This document shows, piece after piece, positions 7,377 to 15,680 of a DNA stretch of 39,471 nt; position 1 is the stretch's first letter; each line of letters opens with the position of its first letter. The notes beneath the pieces are model-generated. The model made no database searches, was not told the origin of the DNA, and saw nothing but the letters and a program-made list of their open reading frames with translations. Source of the DNA: an uncultured Clostridia bacterium (GTDB lineage: Bacteria; Bacillota; Clostridia; Lachnospirales; Anaerotignaceae); NCBI GenBank assembly GCA_945868505.1, contig CAMBLO010000023.1, forward strand, positions 1 to 39,471, in the 5' to 3' direction. A program made the translations under genes and the position numbers.

Positions 7377-10300
7377 ATGAGGCAGGATAATTATAAAATT
7401 GATTCCAGAACAGTGGAAGATATACGCGATCAAATGCAGCGTCTTGCAAAAGGCTACGCTCCGGAATGGAATTTTGATGCATCCCATCCTGACATTGGTT
7501 CGGTGCTGGCATTGCTGTTTGCAAATCAGATGGGGCGCAATGTGGAGCGTTTCAATGGTATGCTGGAGCGATATCGGACAGAACTGGTAAACCTGATGGA
7601 GATTTCTCCGCTGCCTGCCCATCCGGCAGAGGCAACGGTACTGATGGATTTGGCTGCGGAAGCGGAAAGCGGCGTGGCGATCCCCGCAGGCAGCCGCCTG
7701 CTGGCAGAGCAGGAGGAGGAAAAAATCGTATTTGAAACGGCATTTCCTGTGTATCTGACACCGGCAAAGCTGCGTACGGTTTTTATGACCTCCGGGGAAA
7801 AAGGCCGTGTGCTGCCCATATTTGGGGAGTTACATCGGAAGAATTATGTGCCGGAGGAAACCATTTATTCCGGCGAGGAAGAAGATACGGCAATGAAGCC
7901 CTTTGAGTTGTTTCAGTTTGCCCAAGAGGGGCTGGAACGGCAGGCGGTGGTGCTGTATCACAGCAGTATTTTTGATGTGGAAAATGAGACGATTTATTGT
8001 CGGATCACAGGAGATCCGACCTTCCTGCAGCGTCTTGCCGCAGGGGAATTTCGTTTTTTATATTATACAGAAGAAGGCTTTCTGCCCATTGAAAACTGTC
8101 AGGTGATGGGTGACCATATCCTGTTGGTGAAGGAAAAGCCCAATCAGCCCGTGGAGATCGAGGGCAGAACCTACAGTGTATTCGTGCTGGAGGCAAAGGA
8201 GCCCCAAAAGGAAAATATCACCTTTGCATCAATTTCCTTTTCTTCGGCGGGCAGCCCCAGACTGGCGGAATATGTAGGCAATGGGACAACTGATTTTGAA
8301 ACGGACAGATTTTATCTGTTTGGCGATACTCTGTCCCTTTTTTCGGAATGTTATATTGGGTTGGATCATTATTTTTCTCAGAAAGGCTCCCGTATCTCTG
8401 TTCAGTTTCACGGTGCTTTTCAGGAACGCTATGTGGGGCTGACCAGACAGCAGGAGGATGAAAACCTGAGGATCATCAAGCGGAAACCCCGAGCGGCAGC
8501 GGAAACACTGGTTTCCTATGCCTTTGCCGAGGAGATTTCCGTAGAATATTATAACGGTATCGGCTGGAAACGGCTGAACTGCGAAAAGGAATATCGTCGG
8601 ATGCTGGCAGAAGCAGAGGAAGGGGAATATGAACTGACCTTTTTCTGCCCCGAGGATTGGGAAGAGGTTTCCGTTGGCGCATACAACGGCAGGGCGCTCC
8701 GTATCCAGCTTTTGCGCTCCGATAACTGCTATTATCAGCCCTGTATCCATCGGGTGCCTGTCATTACAGACCTGATGATTTCCTATACATACGAGGACAG
8801 ATTTGAAAAGCCGGAGATCGGCAAGGTCTTTTCCGGCACAGAAGAAAAGGATATCACGAAGAAATTCCAGGAAAATCAGCCCTTTACGGCATTTTCCAAG
8901 GGGAATTATGATGATACATCTTTATACCTTGGGTTCCATCGCAGATTTACCCAAGGCCCCGTCAGCCTTTGGTGGAAGCTGGAAGGGGAACAGAGAAATA
9001 AGAATGTGAAGCTGCATTTTTATTATTCTACTGCCCATGGCTTCAAGGAAATGAAGGTCATCGACTATACGGCAAACCTGAGCAGAAGCGGCGTGATGCT
9101 GTTCCTGCCGCCATCGGATATTTCTTTTATGGAGCTGGAAGGACAGCGCCTTTGCTGGTTGCGGGTCACCGTGGAGGGCGGCGAGGAATTTGCCTCCGAC
9201 ATAGAGGTGCAGCAGATTTCCCTGAATGGGGTCACGGCTTATAACATCGAAACACTGGAAACAGAGGAATTTTATCTGGATGATGTGCAGATGGAGCTTT
9301 CCTTCCCCCTGCGGGCAGAGGGCATTTTGGATGCCGAGGTCTGGGTCAATGAAACCAACGAGTTCACCGACGAGATGATGGAAAAAATGCTGGAGGAAAT
9401 GCCCGATCGGGTACGGGCAGAGCGGAATTATCTGGGTGAGATTTCCGAATTTTTTGTAAAATGGGAGGAACGGGATCAGTTCTACGATTCCACCATGGAG
9501 GACAGACATTATATTCTGGATCGGATGAATCGACGCATTTTGTTTGGCGACGGCGTTCATGTAAAGGTGCCGAAAAATACGGAAGGCGTTGCCTTTACCG
9601 TACAGGTGCGCTGCTGCAGAGGCAGTCAGGGCAATGTGGCCGCAGGCACCATCACGGAAAGCGGCAGCAACTGGCTGTATGTGCAGAATATCTATAACCC
9701 CGAAGCGGCCTTTGGCGGCAGCAACATGGAAACCATGGAGCGGGTGCTGCAAAGAGGGGCAGGACTGCTCAGTTCCCGCGGGCGTTTTGTAACTGCGCAG
9801 GATTATGAGCGGGAGGCACTGCATTTTTCCGAAGCCATCGACAAGGTCTCTGTCATTTCCGGCATCGGCAAGGATGGCGTTTATCGGGAGCGGATGCTGT
9901 ATCTCGTTCTTTTGATGAAGGATTACCAGAAGGGGAAAAACTCCTTCTATCGTCTGCAGGAAGAATTGAAGCAGCATTTGCTGGAGCATTGTGAATTGAG
10001 TATTTCCCCCAAGGAGCTGCAGATGGAGGAACCTATCTTTGTGGAATTGAGCGTGGGTGTTTGGGCCAGCGTGATGCGGATGGAGGAAAGCTTTGAAATC
10101 CAAAACCTGGCAAAAGAGGCGTTGGAAAACTATTTGAACCCCATTACAACGGAAAACAGCAGGGGCTGGGCCATTGGCTCCATGCCCAGAAAGGCACAGA
10201 TCATGATGAAGCTCAACAGCCTGAAAAGCAGGGCATTGATCCGTCAGATCGTGGTTACGGCAAGATATGAGGATGATGACGGCGTACACGAGGTAGACTT

Positions 10301-10388
10301 GGAGGATTTGAAGGTTTCTCCCTTTATGGTGGTATGCAATGGGGTGCATCAGATTCATATTTCTTCCATGCAGGATGTTGAAAAATAG
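7377..10388 (+). CDS. Baseplate wedge protein, baseplate-J / Afp11-like
   Basis: This protein is about 1003 residues long. A TTG at 7368 opens the frame but abuts AAAGGA; ATG 7377 has 9-nt spacing and is preferred. It has a long N-terminal region with an FDASHPDIGSVLALLFANQM block (residues about 34-53) typical of putative baseplate assembly proteins of CIS loci, central beta-rich domains, and a C-terminal J domain with RRILFGDGVHVKVP, CRGSQGNVAAGTI, FGGSNMETMERVLQRG and the FVTAQDYEREA segment. J-family proteins form the wedges around the hub. It overlaps no neighbour and sits 11 bp before the second wedge gene. The large size matches Afp11-type proteins. Confidence 0.88.
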   Translation: MRQDNYKIDSRTVEDIRDQMQRLAKGYAPEWNFDASHPDIGSVLALLFANQMGRNVERFNGMLERYRTELVNLMEISPLPAHPAEATVLMDLAAEAESGVAIPAGSRLLAEQEEEKIVFETAFPVYLTPAKLRTVFMTSGEKGRVLPIFGELHRKNYVPEETIYSGEEEDTAMKPFELFQFAQEGLERQAVVLYHSSIFDVENETIYCRITGDPTFLQRLAAGEFRFLYYTEEGFLPIENCQVMGDHILLVKEKPNQPVEIEGRTYSVFVLEAKEPQKENITFASISFSSAGSPRLAEYVGNGTTDFETDRFYLFGDTLSLFSECYIGLDHYFSQKGSRISVQFHGAFQERYVGLTRQQEDENLRIIKRKPRAAAETLVSYAFAEEISVEYYNGIGWKRLNCEKEYRRMLAEAEEGEYELTFFCPEDWEEVSVGAYNGRALRIQLLRSDNCYYQPCIHRVPVITDLMISYTYEDRFEKPEIGKVFSGTEEKDITKKFQENQPFTAFSKGNYDDTSLYLGFHRRFTQGPVSLWWKLEGEQRNKNVKLHFYYSTAHGFKEMKVIDYTANLSRSGVMLFLPPSDISFMELEGQRLCWLRVTVEGGEEFASDIEVQQISLNGVTAYNIETLETEEFYLDDVQMELSFPLRAEGILDAEVWVNETNEFTDEMMEKMLEEMPDRVRAERNYLGEISEFFVKWEERDQFYDSTMEDRHYILDRMNRRILFGDGVHVKVPKNTEGVAFTVQVRCCRGSQGNVAAGTITESGSNWLYVQNIYNPEAAFGGSNMETMERVLQRGAGLLSSRGRFVTAQDYEREALHFSEAIDKVSVISGIGKDGVYRERMLYLVLLMKDYQKGKNSFYRLQEELKQHLLEHCELSISPKELQMEEPIFVELSVGVWASVMRMEESFEIQNLAKEALENYLNPITTENSRGWAIGSMPRKAQIMMKLNSLKSRALIRQIVVTARYEDDDGVHEVDLEDLKVSPFMVVCNGVHQIHISSMQDVEK

Positions 10389-10399
10389 GAGGCGGCGAT

Positions 10400-12487
10400 A
10401 TGTTAAGTCATCATACGCTACAGGAACAAACCTTTGAAAACTTAATACAGGAAGCCAGAAATCAGATTCCCCTTTATACCAAGGAATGGACGAATTTCAA
10501 TCCCTCCGACCCTGCGGAAACGATTTTGGAAAATCTGTCTGCCTTTACCATCCTGCAGCAGGCCTATATAGACAGAATGCCTGAAGCGGTGCAGGAAAAG
10601 CTTTTTGCCATGGCAGGCTTTACCAGACAGAAGGGCAGAAGCGCCCGGGTGCTTCTGGAGGCGAAACAGGTGCAGGAGCCGGTACGCATTCCGGCGGGAC
10701 AGCGCTTTCAGGTGGGCGATTTGTTTTTTGAAACCAATCGGGAGTTTCCCCTGTGGGGGAATAATCTGATCGGGGTATATGGCAAACAGGGAGATACCGT
10801 TGCGGATTATTCCTTTGTGCTGGATGAGGATTACCCAGTGGACGGCGTGATTTTTACAGAACAGCCCAAGGCAGGCATGGAGTTGTATTTTCTGATGGAT
10901 GGCATCGGGGAAGCCGGCGAGGAAATGATTTTTCATGTGCGTTTGGCAAAGGAATTCCGACGGAATGCCTTTACGGGAAAAAATCTCTTTGCGGAGATAC
11001 AATGGCAGTGTTATACGGAAAAAGGCTTTGTGGATATCCGTTGTAAGGATGGTACAGGCAGCTTTTTGACCTCCGGTGAACTGCGTTTCCGCCTGCCCAA
11101 AGAAGAAGCGGCAGTTTACGAAGGGCTGCCCCAAAGGGGCTATGCCATTCGAGGCGTGCTGAAACGGGCGGAGTATGATATTCCGCCAAAGATCGCCCAT
11201 CTCAGCGGCTTTCTCTTTGAGGTTTGGCAGAAGGAGACAAAATCCATCTGCTATACCTACGGAAGAGAACAGAGTATAGAGCTGTTCAGTGATATTTTGG
11301 AAGAAGGCTATGTGCAGATTTTCTGCAAGGAAAAGAAGGATACGCCCTATTATTTATATCAGCAGGCTCCGCCGGGGGCAGGCAAGGGGCGTTATTATCG
11401 GCTGGAACGGCTGGATTATGGCATTTATCGCATCACATTTGATGCGGATGCCTTTGGATTTGCGCCGGGCAGCTTTGAAAATGCTGTGAAGCTGGTGGGC
11501 TACAGCGAAGAAATGATGCGGCAGTATGATTTGGGAACCATTTATGGCTATGATGCCCAGGAAATCCCTCTGCCGGTGAAGCATATTGTAAAAGACAGCT
11601 TTTCCGTCATCGCCATGAGAAAAAATGAGGTGGGAGAGACGGTCTATGATTTTGTAAAGCCCGACAGTGAAAAAGAAAATGAATTCCGTTATACCCTTTT
11701 GGAAAATGAAGGTATTCTGCGGATTGAGGATGCGGCGGATTTCATCGACTGCAAAATCTTTCTGGGGGGCTGCGCCGTTTCTCAGGGGCCCGGCGGCAAT
11801 ATCCGTGCCGGCAGCAGATTTATGCCCATTGGATATGATAACGGGATATGGTTTGAAAATCCCGCAGCTGGCAGTGGTGGCTGCTATCCCGAAAGCATCG
11901 GGGAAGTGCGCCAGCGGCTGATTGCCGACCTGAGAAAGCATTATACGGCAGTGGAAGCGGAGGATTATGAGGAACTGGTGCGAACCACACCGGAGCTTTG
12001 CATCCATAAGGTAAAAGCAGTGCGGGATGAGGTGCGCAATCAAATTCAGGTGGCAGTAAAACCCCTGAGCGATCAGCCCTTCCCCAAGCTGAGTCCTATT
12101 TATCAGAAAGCCATTCGGGAACGGCTGGAACAGGGACGTTTGCTGACGGTGAATATTGATGTGCAGCAGCCGGTCTATGTGGCAGTGCATGTCCGTGGGA
12201 CGATTTATGTGAAGCCCCATTATGAAGGCAGCAGAGAGCAGATTGAAGCTGTCATCCGACGGGAGCTGGACTATATTTCCACAGAACGGAATTTTGGGGA
12301 ACGGTTTCATTTTGATGCACTGTTTCACCAGATCGAAGCCCTGCCCTGCGTTAAATATATCTATGAATTATCGGTGACCCCCCAAAGCCTGCTGTATGCA
12401 GCGCAAAAGGGCTTGGATATCCAGCCGGCGGATAACTGCCTGCTATATCCGGGAGAGATTATATTGGAATTGAACACCGCGGAATGA
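10400..12487 (+). CDS. Second baseplate wedge protein, baseplate-J / Afp12-like
   Basis: This 695-residue protein starts at ATG 10400 behind AGGAGG with 7-nt spacing. It begins with an LYTKEWTNFNPSDPAETILE-type block that is also found in the upstream wedge (…NFDASHPDIGSVL), so the two genes are related. A shortened J-like C-terminal module has GSGGCYPESIGEVRQR, YTAVEAEDYEELV and a C-terminal V(A/Y)VHVRGTIYVKP strand. In Afp-type particles two J-type proteins dimerise to build each wedge. Its stop overlaps the GGAGGAG of the following gene, showing translational coupling. Confidence 0.85.
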   Translation: MLSHHTLQEQTFENLIQEARNQIPLYTKEWTNFNPSDPAETILENLSAFTILQQAYIDRMPEAVQEKLFAMAGFTRQKGRSARVLLEAKQVQEPVRIPAGQRFQVGDLFFETNREFPLWGNNLIGVYGKQGDTVADYSFVLDEDYPVDGVIFTEQPKAGMELYFLMDGIGEAGEEMIFHVRLAKEFRRNAFTGKNLFAEIQWQCYTEKGFVDIRCKDGTGSFLTSGELRFRLPKEEAAVYEGLPQRGYAIRGVLKRAEYDIPPKIAHLSGFLFEVWQKETKSICYTYGREQSIELFSDILEEGYVQIFCKEKKDTPYYLYQQAPPGAGKGRYYRLERLDYGIYRITFDADAFGFAPGSFENAVKLVGYSEEMMRQYDLGTIYGYDAQEIPLPVKHIVKDSFSVIAMRKNEVGETVYDFVKPDSEKENEFRYTLLENEGILRIEDAADFIDCKIFLGGCAVSQGPGGNIRAGSRFMPIGYDNGIWFENPAAGSGGCYPESIGEVRQRLIADLRKHYTAVEAEDYEELVRTTPELCIHKVKAVRDEVRNQIQVAVKPLSDQPFPKLSPIYQKAIRERLEQGRLLTVNIDVQQPVYVAVHVRGTIYVKPHYEGSREQIEAVIRRELDYISTERNFGERFHFDALFHQIEALPCVKYIYELSVTPQSLLYAAQKGLDIQPADNCLLYPGEIILELNTAE

Positions 12488-12500
12488 GGAGGAGACGGCT

Positions 12501-13607
12501 ATGGCTGAATATCATAAATATTCCATCAGAAAGAATCGGTTTCGCCGCTCCTTTCTTTCCGGATTGCAGGCAGAAGGGGAGGATGGGCTGCGCTGTGACG
12601 CAAAGACCTATCGGAAACTATTTGTCAGCAGTGCCATCGATGGTGTGGAGACAGAAGCCCGTTGGGGCAGGCTCCATCTGGATTGGACGCTGGAGGCAGA
12701 TATGGTGGTAACCGTATATGCGGTAGCATCGGATGTGCAGCAGGTCTGGCTGGGAGAACAGCTGATGACCTATGAGGAAGTCCTTTTTGACCCGGAGAAT
12801 ACATCGGAGCAAAAGCGGCAGTTCATGGAACAGCTTGGCGCAAAAAAAACAGTCAATCAGCAGGATATTCTGTTATATGAGCTGGAAGGCAGATATCTGT
12901 ATCTCATGGTGGAGGTACAGGGCTATGGAGAGGGGCTCCTCTCCCATATTTGGGTGGATAATCAGGGGGACCTGTTTCTGGAGACCTTTCCCGAGGTTTA
13001 TCGGGAATATGGCAGCTTTTTCCATCGGTACTTGTCGGTATTTTCCTCCATGTATATGGATTTTCAGGAAAAAATCGACCATGTTTCCGAATTGTTGGAT
13101 ATCGATACGGCTCCTGTGGAGCTGCTGCCCACCTTTGGCCGCTGGATGGGGCTGGATGTGAGCGGAGATTTTCTGGAAGAGGACAGACTTCGCCTGCTGG
13201 TGAAGGAAGCCTATCAGCTGAACCGCATGAAAGGCACAAAAGCATCTCTGGCCCGTGTGGCGGAAATCATTTTGGGAGAAAAGGTCATTATTTTGGAAAA
13301 AAATGTTCTGCGGGAGGATACCCAGGCAGAGAACCAAAAGCTCTATGAGGAGCTTTACGGGGAAGGCACCTATGATGTGACCATGCTTGTGCATACCTTT
13401 GTGCCGGAGCATCAGAAATCTCAGATGTTGTTTTTACTCAACCAATTCAAACCGGTCAGAAGCCGCTTGCGTATCCGTTTCTTAGAAGAAAAAGGTCATT
13501 TGGACGATCATGCATATATGGATATGAATGCCTTTGTGGAAGAAGCTCAGGAGGGCACTCTGGATGAAAGACAGGGGCTGGACTGCAGCATTCTTCTGCA
13601 GGAATAA
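12501..13607 (+). CDS. CIS/phage tail protein, tail protein I-like (TIGR02242-type domain)
   Basis: This 368-residue protein starts at ATG 12501 behind GAGGAGGAG. The N-terminal half (1-150) is beta-rich and variable. Residues about 165-270 carry the phage-tail domain typical of P2 gpI-like and CIS tail proteins: FPEVYREYGSFFHRYL, a DTAPVELLPTFGRWMGLD motif, and RLRLLVKEAYQLNRMKGTK followed by ILGEKVIILE. The C-terminus is acidic and ends SILLQE. These proteins connect the wedge tip to receptor-binding fibres. No separate fibre gene follows before the regulatory promoter, so this may be the outermost baseplate subunit encoded here. Confidence 0.82.
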   Translation: MAEYHKYSIRKNRFRRSFLSGLQAEGEDGLRCDAKTYRKLFVSSAIDGVETEARWGRLHLDWTLEADMVVTVYAVASDVQQVWLGEQLMTYEEVLFDPENTSEQKRQFMEQLGAKKTVNQQDILLYELEGRYLYLMVEVQGYGEGLLSHIWVDNQGDLFLETFPEVYREYGSFFHRYLSVFSSMYMDFQEKIDHVSELLDIDTAPVELLPTFGRWMGLDVSGDFLEEDRLRLLVKEAYQLNRMKGTKASLARVAEIILGEKVIILEKNVLREDTQAENQKLYEELYGEGTYDVTMLVHTFVPEHQKSQMLFLLNQFKPVRSRLRIRFLEEKGHLDDHAYMDMNAFVEEAQEGTLDERQGLDCSILLQE

Positions 13608-13650
13608 GGGAAAAAGCAGGTGAAATCCCGTTAGTTTTATGGCGGAAAAC

Positions 13651-13679
13651 TTGAGTTTTCATGCTTTGTATGCTATCAT
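13651..13679 (+). promoter_or_regulatory. Sigma-A-type extended -10 promoter upstream of the STAS gene
   Basis: TTGAGT (13651-13656) is followed by an exact 17-bp spacer and TATCAT (13674-13679), with TGC directly before the -10 (extended -10). The STAS gene starts 32 bp further on behind GGGAGGAGGAG. No terminator separates it from the baseplate genes, so the STAS gene can be read both from this site and by read-through. Confidence 0.6.
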
Positions 13680-13710
13680 TCATTTAGAATAAACGGGAGG
13701 AGGAGTAAGA

Positions 13711-14010
13711 ATGCAGATTACGGAACAAAGAGAGAATGATGTGATCACAATCTCTATTGAAGGCAGAGTTGATACAAATACAAGCCCACAGTTACAGGAA
13801 GCGATCTTAAAAGGTTTTCAAAAGGTGAATCAGGTGGTTTTGGATTTTGGAAAATGCGCTTATGTATCCAGTGCGGGTCTGCGTGCCCTGCTGATTGGAC
13901 AGAAAACAGCAAATTCCAAGAAGGGTACCATGAAACTGATTCAAGTGCCTGATATTTTGATGTCTGTTTTAGAGGTTTCCGGATTTATCAATATTTTGAC
14001 GATAGAATAA
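13711..14010 (+). CDS. STAS-domain anti-sigma factor antagonist (RsbV/SpoIIAA-like)
   Basis: This 99-residue single STAS domain starts at ATG 13711 behind GGAGGAGGAG. It shows the family layout: an N-terminal ISIEGRVDTNTSPQLQE strand-turn-helix, VVLDFGKCAYVSSAGLRALL with the phosphorylatable serine in the SSAGLR motif (about residues 52-57), and a C-terminal VSGFINIL helix. In partner-switching systems the unphosphorylated form captures the RsbW-type kinase and the SpoIIE-type phosphatase regenerates it; both partners are encoded downstream. It has its own promoter and terminator, so it can be made in excess of its partners. Confidence 0.93.
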   Translation: MQITEQRENDVITISIEGRVDTNTSPQLQEAILKGFQKVNQVVLDFGKCAYVSSAGLRALLIGQKTANSKKGTMKLIQVPDILMSVLEVSGFINILTIE

Positions 14011-14011
14011 A

Positions 14012-14057
14012 GAAAAAGGGCTTTGTATTTTTATGTATGCAAAGTCCTATTTTTTTA
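14012..14057 (+). terminator. Intrinsic terminator between the STAS gene and the GH3 operon
   Basis: AGGGCTTTG (14017-14025) pairs with CAAAGTCCT (14040-14048), one G-U pair included, and is followed by a run of seven Ts. The hairpin ends only about 19 bp before the next start codon, so downstream genes must be served by read-through or by a promoter overlapping this element. Confidence 0.78.
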
Positions 14058-14075
14058 GATTGGAGCGTTTGATTT

Positions 14076-15680
14076 ATGCAGATAGGAGAACAGATGGGGG
14101 CTTTTCGGGCGGAATGCAGCCATGCCGCTGCGGTAAGCCGTGAAGTGCTGCGAAAGCTGCTGCAGGAAAACCGAAATACAGAATATGGGATAACCTATGG
14201 TTTTGGGGATATGGCAGACCTTGAGGAGTATCGAAAACTCCCATTGACAGAGTATGCCGATTTTGCGGAGGCCATCCGGCGGATGCAGGCGGGGGAAAGG
14301 AATGTTTTGACTGCCTATGAGCCGAAATATTTTTTGAAAACCTCCGGCAGCAGCGGCGTGCAAAAGACCATTCCCTTGACCCAGCGGGCGTTGGAGCAGG
14401 GCTGGGATTTGGTGTATGCCGCATCCCTTGCACAAATGCAGGGGATGGAAGAAAAAAAACACCTGCATACCAGTGTGTTCCGCATTGATGAGAAGGATCG
14501 GGAGACCTTGCTTTCCTGTGCCTATTTTCAGTATTTTCGGGAAAAAGACAGCAGGCACTGTGAAAAATATATCGGCGGAGAAAGGCTGCTTTTTTCCAAG
14601 GAAATCGGTGACGTATGCTATGTGAAGCTGTGGCTGGCCCTTTCGGAGCCATCCCTGTATTCCATACAGAGTATTTTTCTTTATGATGTATTGCTGCTGC
14701 TGCAGTATTTTACGAAGCATTGGAAAGAGATTCTGCAGGATATGACAGACAGAAGGATACCGCCGGAAATCCCTCTTTCCAAAGAGGTGCGGGAGGCGTT
14801 GCTTTCCCTGCCCTTGCCGAAGCAGCACTGGTTTGAAAAGGTGCGGCAGGAATGTGAAAAGGGATTTGATGGAATCGTACACCGCCTTTGGGGGGAATGT
14901 GCCTTTGTAAGCGGCATCGGCGGTTCTTCCTATGGTACTCAGGAACAGGTGTTGCGGCAGTTTTTGGGGGATATCCCCATTCATTATTTTACATATACCT
15001 CTACGGAGGCTTTGATCGGTATTGCCCTTGAGATGGAAAGCCCCTGCTATGTCTGCATCCCCCACAGTGGTTTTCTGGAATTTCTGCCCTATGGGGAGGA
15101 AACAGAGAAAACCAAATGGATGGAAGAGGTGGAGGTCGGAAAAAGCTATGAGCTGGTGATAACGAATTTTTCCGGCTTGTATCGCTATCGGCTGCAGGAT
15201 GTGGTGGAGGTTGTTGGATTTTATGGAGAAGCCCCTGTCATCCGCTATTTATTCCGAAAGAATCAGGCAGTCAATATTGCAGGAGAAAAAACAGACCTGC
15301 TGACGATTGCAGAGGTCATGAAGGAACTGGCAGAAGCATGGCAGATGATGATTTATGAATACAGCGTTTGTGTGGATGAGACCGCATTGCCCCATCGGTA
15401 CTGCTTCTTTATGGAGGCAGAATGGCGTTCCCATACAGACGAGGAATACAGTGTTTTTCTGGACGAAGCCCTGAAAAGACAAAATCCGGATTATCTGGAT
15501 TTGCGAAATTTGGAAGAAATTCAGCCCCCTGTCTGCTTTCATGTGCAGGAGGGTGCCCATGGGGCATGGAAAGCCAAGCAGGGCAAGGGGGGGCATAATA
15601 AGCCCCTGCAATATTCTCCGGAGCATGACTACGGAGCATTTATGAAGGAAAGGATACAGACCCATGGAACGGGAAGATAA
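14076..15680 (+). CDS. GH3-family acyl-adenylate-forming enzyme
   Basis: This 534-residue protein starts at ATG 14076 with GGAG 10 nt upstream. It matches GH3 (auxin-responsive promoter family) enzymes of the firefly-luciferase superfamily, which adenylate a carboxylic acid and often conjugate it to an amine or amino acid. The three nucleotide motifs are visible: TSGSSG at 89-94, YTSTE at 307-311 and YRYRLQDVV at 369-377, followed by NIAGEKTD. The C-terminal domain ends with KGGHNKP. A run of seven Gs (15587-15593) lies near the C-terminus. It overlaps the MATE start by 17 bp. Bacterial substrates are largely unknown. Its presence between Rsb-type genes in an eCIS locus suggests a signal or cofactor rather than a structural role, which is inference. 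Confidence 0.88.
   Translation: MQIGEQMGAFRAECSHAAAVSREVLRKLLQENRNTEYGITYGFGDMADLEEYRKLPLTEYADFAEAIRRMQAGERNVLTAYEPKYFLKTSGSSGVQKTIPLTQRALEQGWDLVYAASLAQMQGMEEKKHLHTSVFRIDEKDRETLLSCAYFQYFREKDSRHCEKYIGGERLLFSKEIGDVCYVKLWLALSEPSLYSIQSIFLYDVLLLLQYFTKHWKEILQDMTDRRIPPEIPLSKEVREALLSLPLPKQHWFEKVRQECEKGFDGIVHRLWGECAFVSGIGGSSYGTQEQVLRQFLGDIPIHYFTYTSTEALIGIALEMESPCYVCIPHSGFLEFLPYGEETEKTKWMEEVEVGKSYELVITNFSGLYRYRLQDVVEVVGFYGEAPVIRYLFRKNQAVNIAGEKTDLLTIAEVMKELAEAWQMMIYEYSVCVDETALPHRYCFFMEAEWRSHTDEEYSVFLDEALKRQNPDYLDLRNLEEIQPPVCFHVQEGAHGAWKAKQGKGGHNKPLQYSPEHDYGAFMKERIQTHGTGR

Noticed and set aside
8922..10358. 478-codon minus-strand frame opposite the first wedge gene
   Set aside because: Antisense shadow; no start signal and no recognisable motif.
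12842..12849. Run of eight As in the tail-protein gene as a phase-variation site
   Set aside because: It codes ordinary KK-type codons in an AAA-rich context, and such A runs are common across the window.
248..13607. Contractile-tailed prophage instead of an injection system
   Set aside because: No capsid, portal, terminase, lysis or replication gene is seen, and DUF4157 plus the AAA ATPase are eCIS markers. The left side outside the window could still change this.
14055..15065. 336-codon minus-strand frame opposite the GH3 gene
   Set aside because: Plus strand carries all three GH3 nucleotide motifs; the antisense frame has none and no ribosome box.
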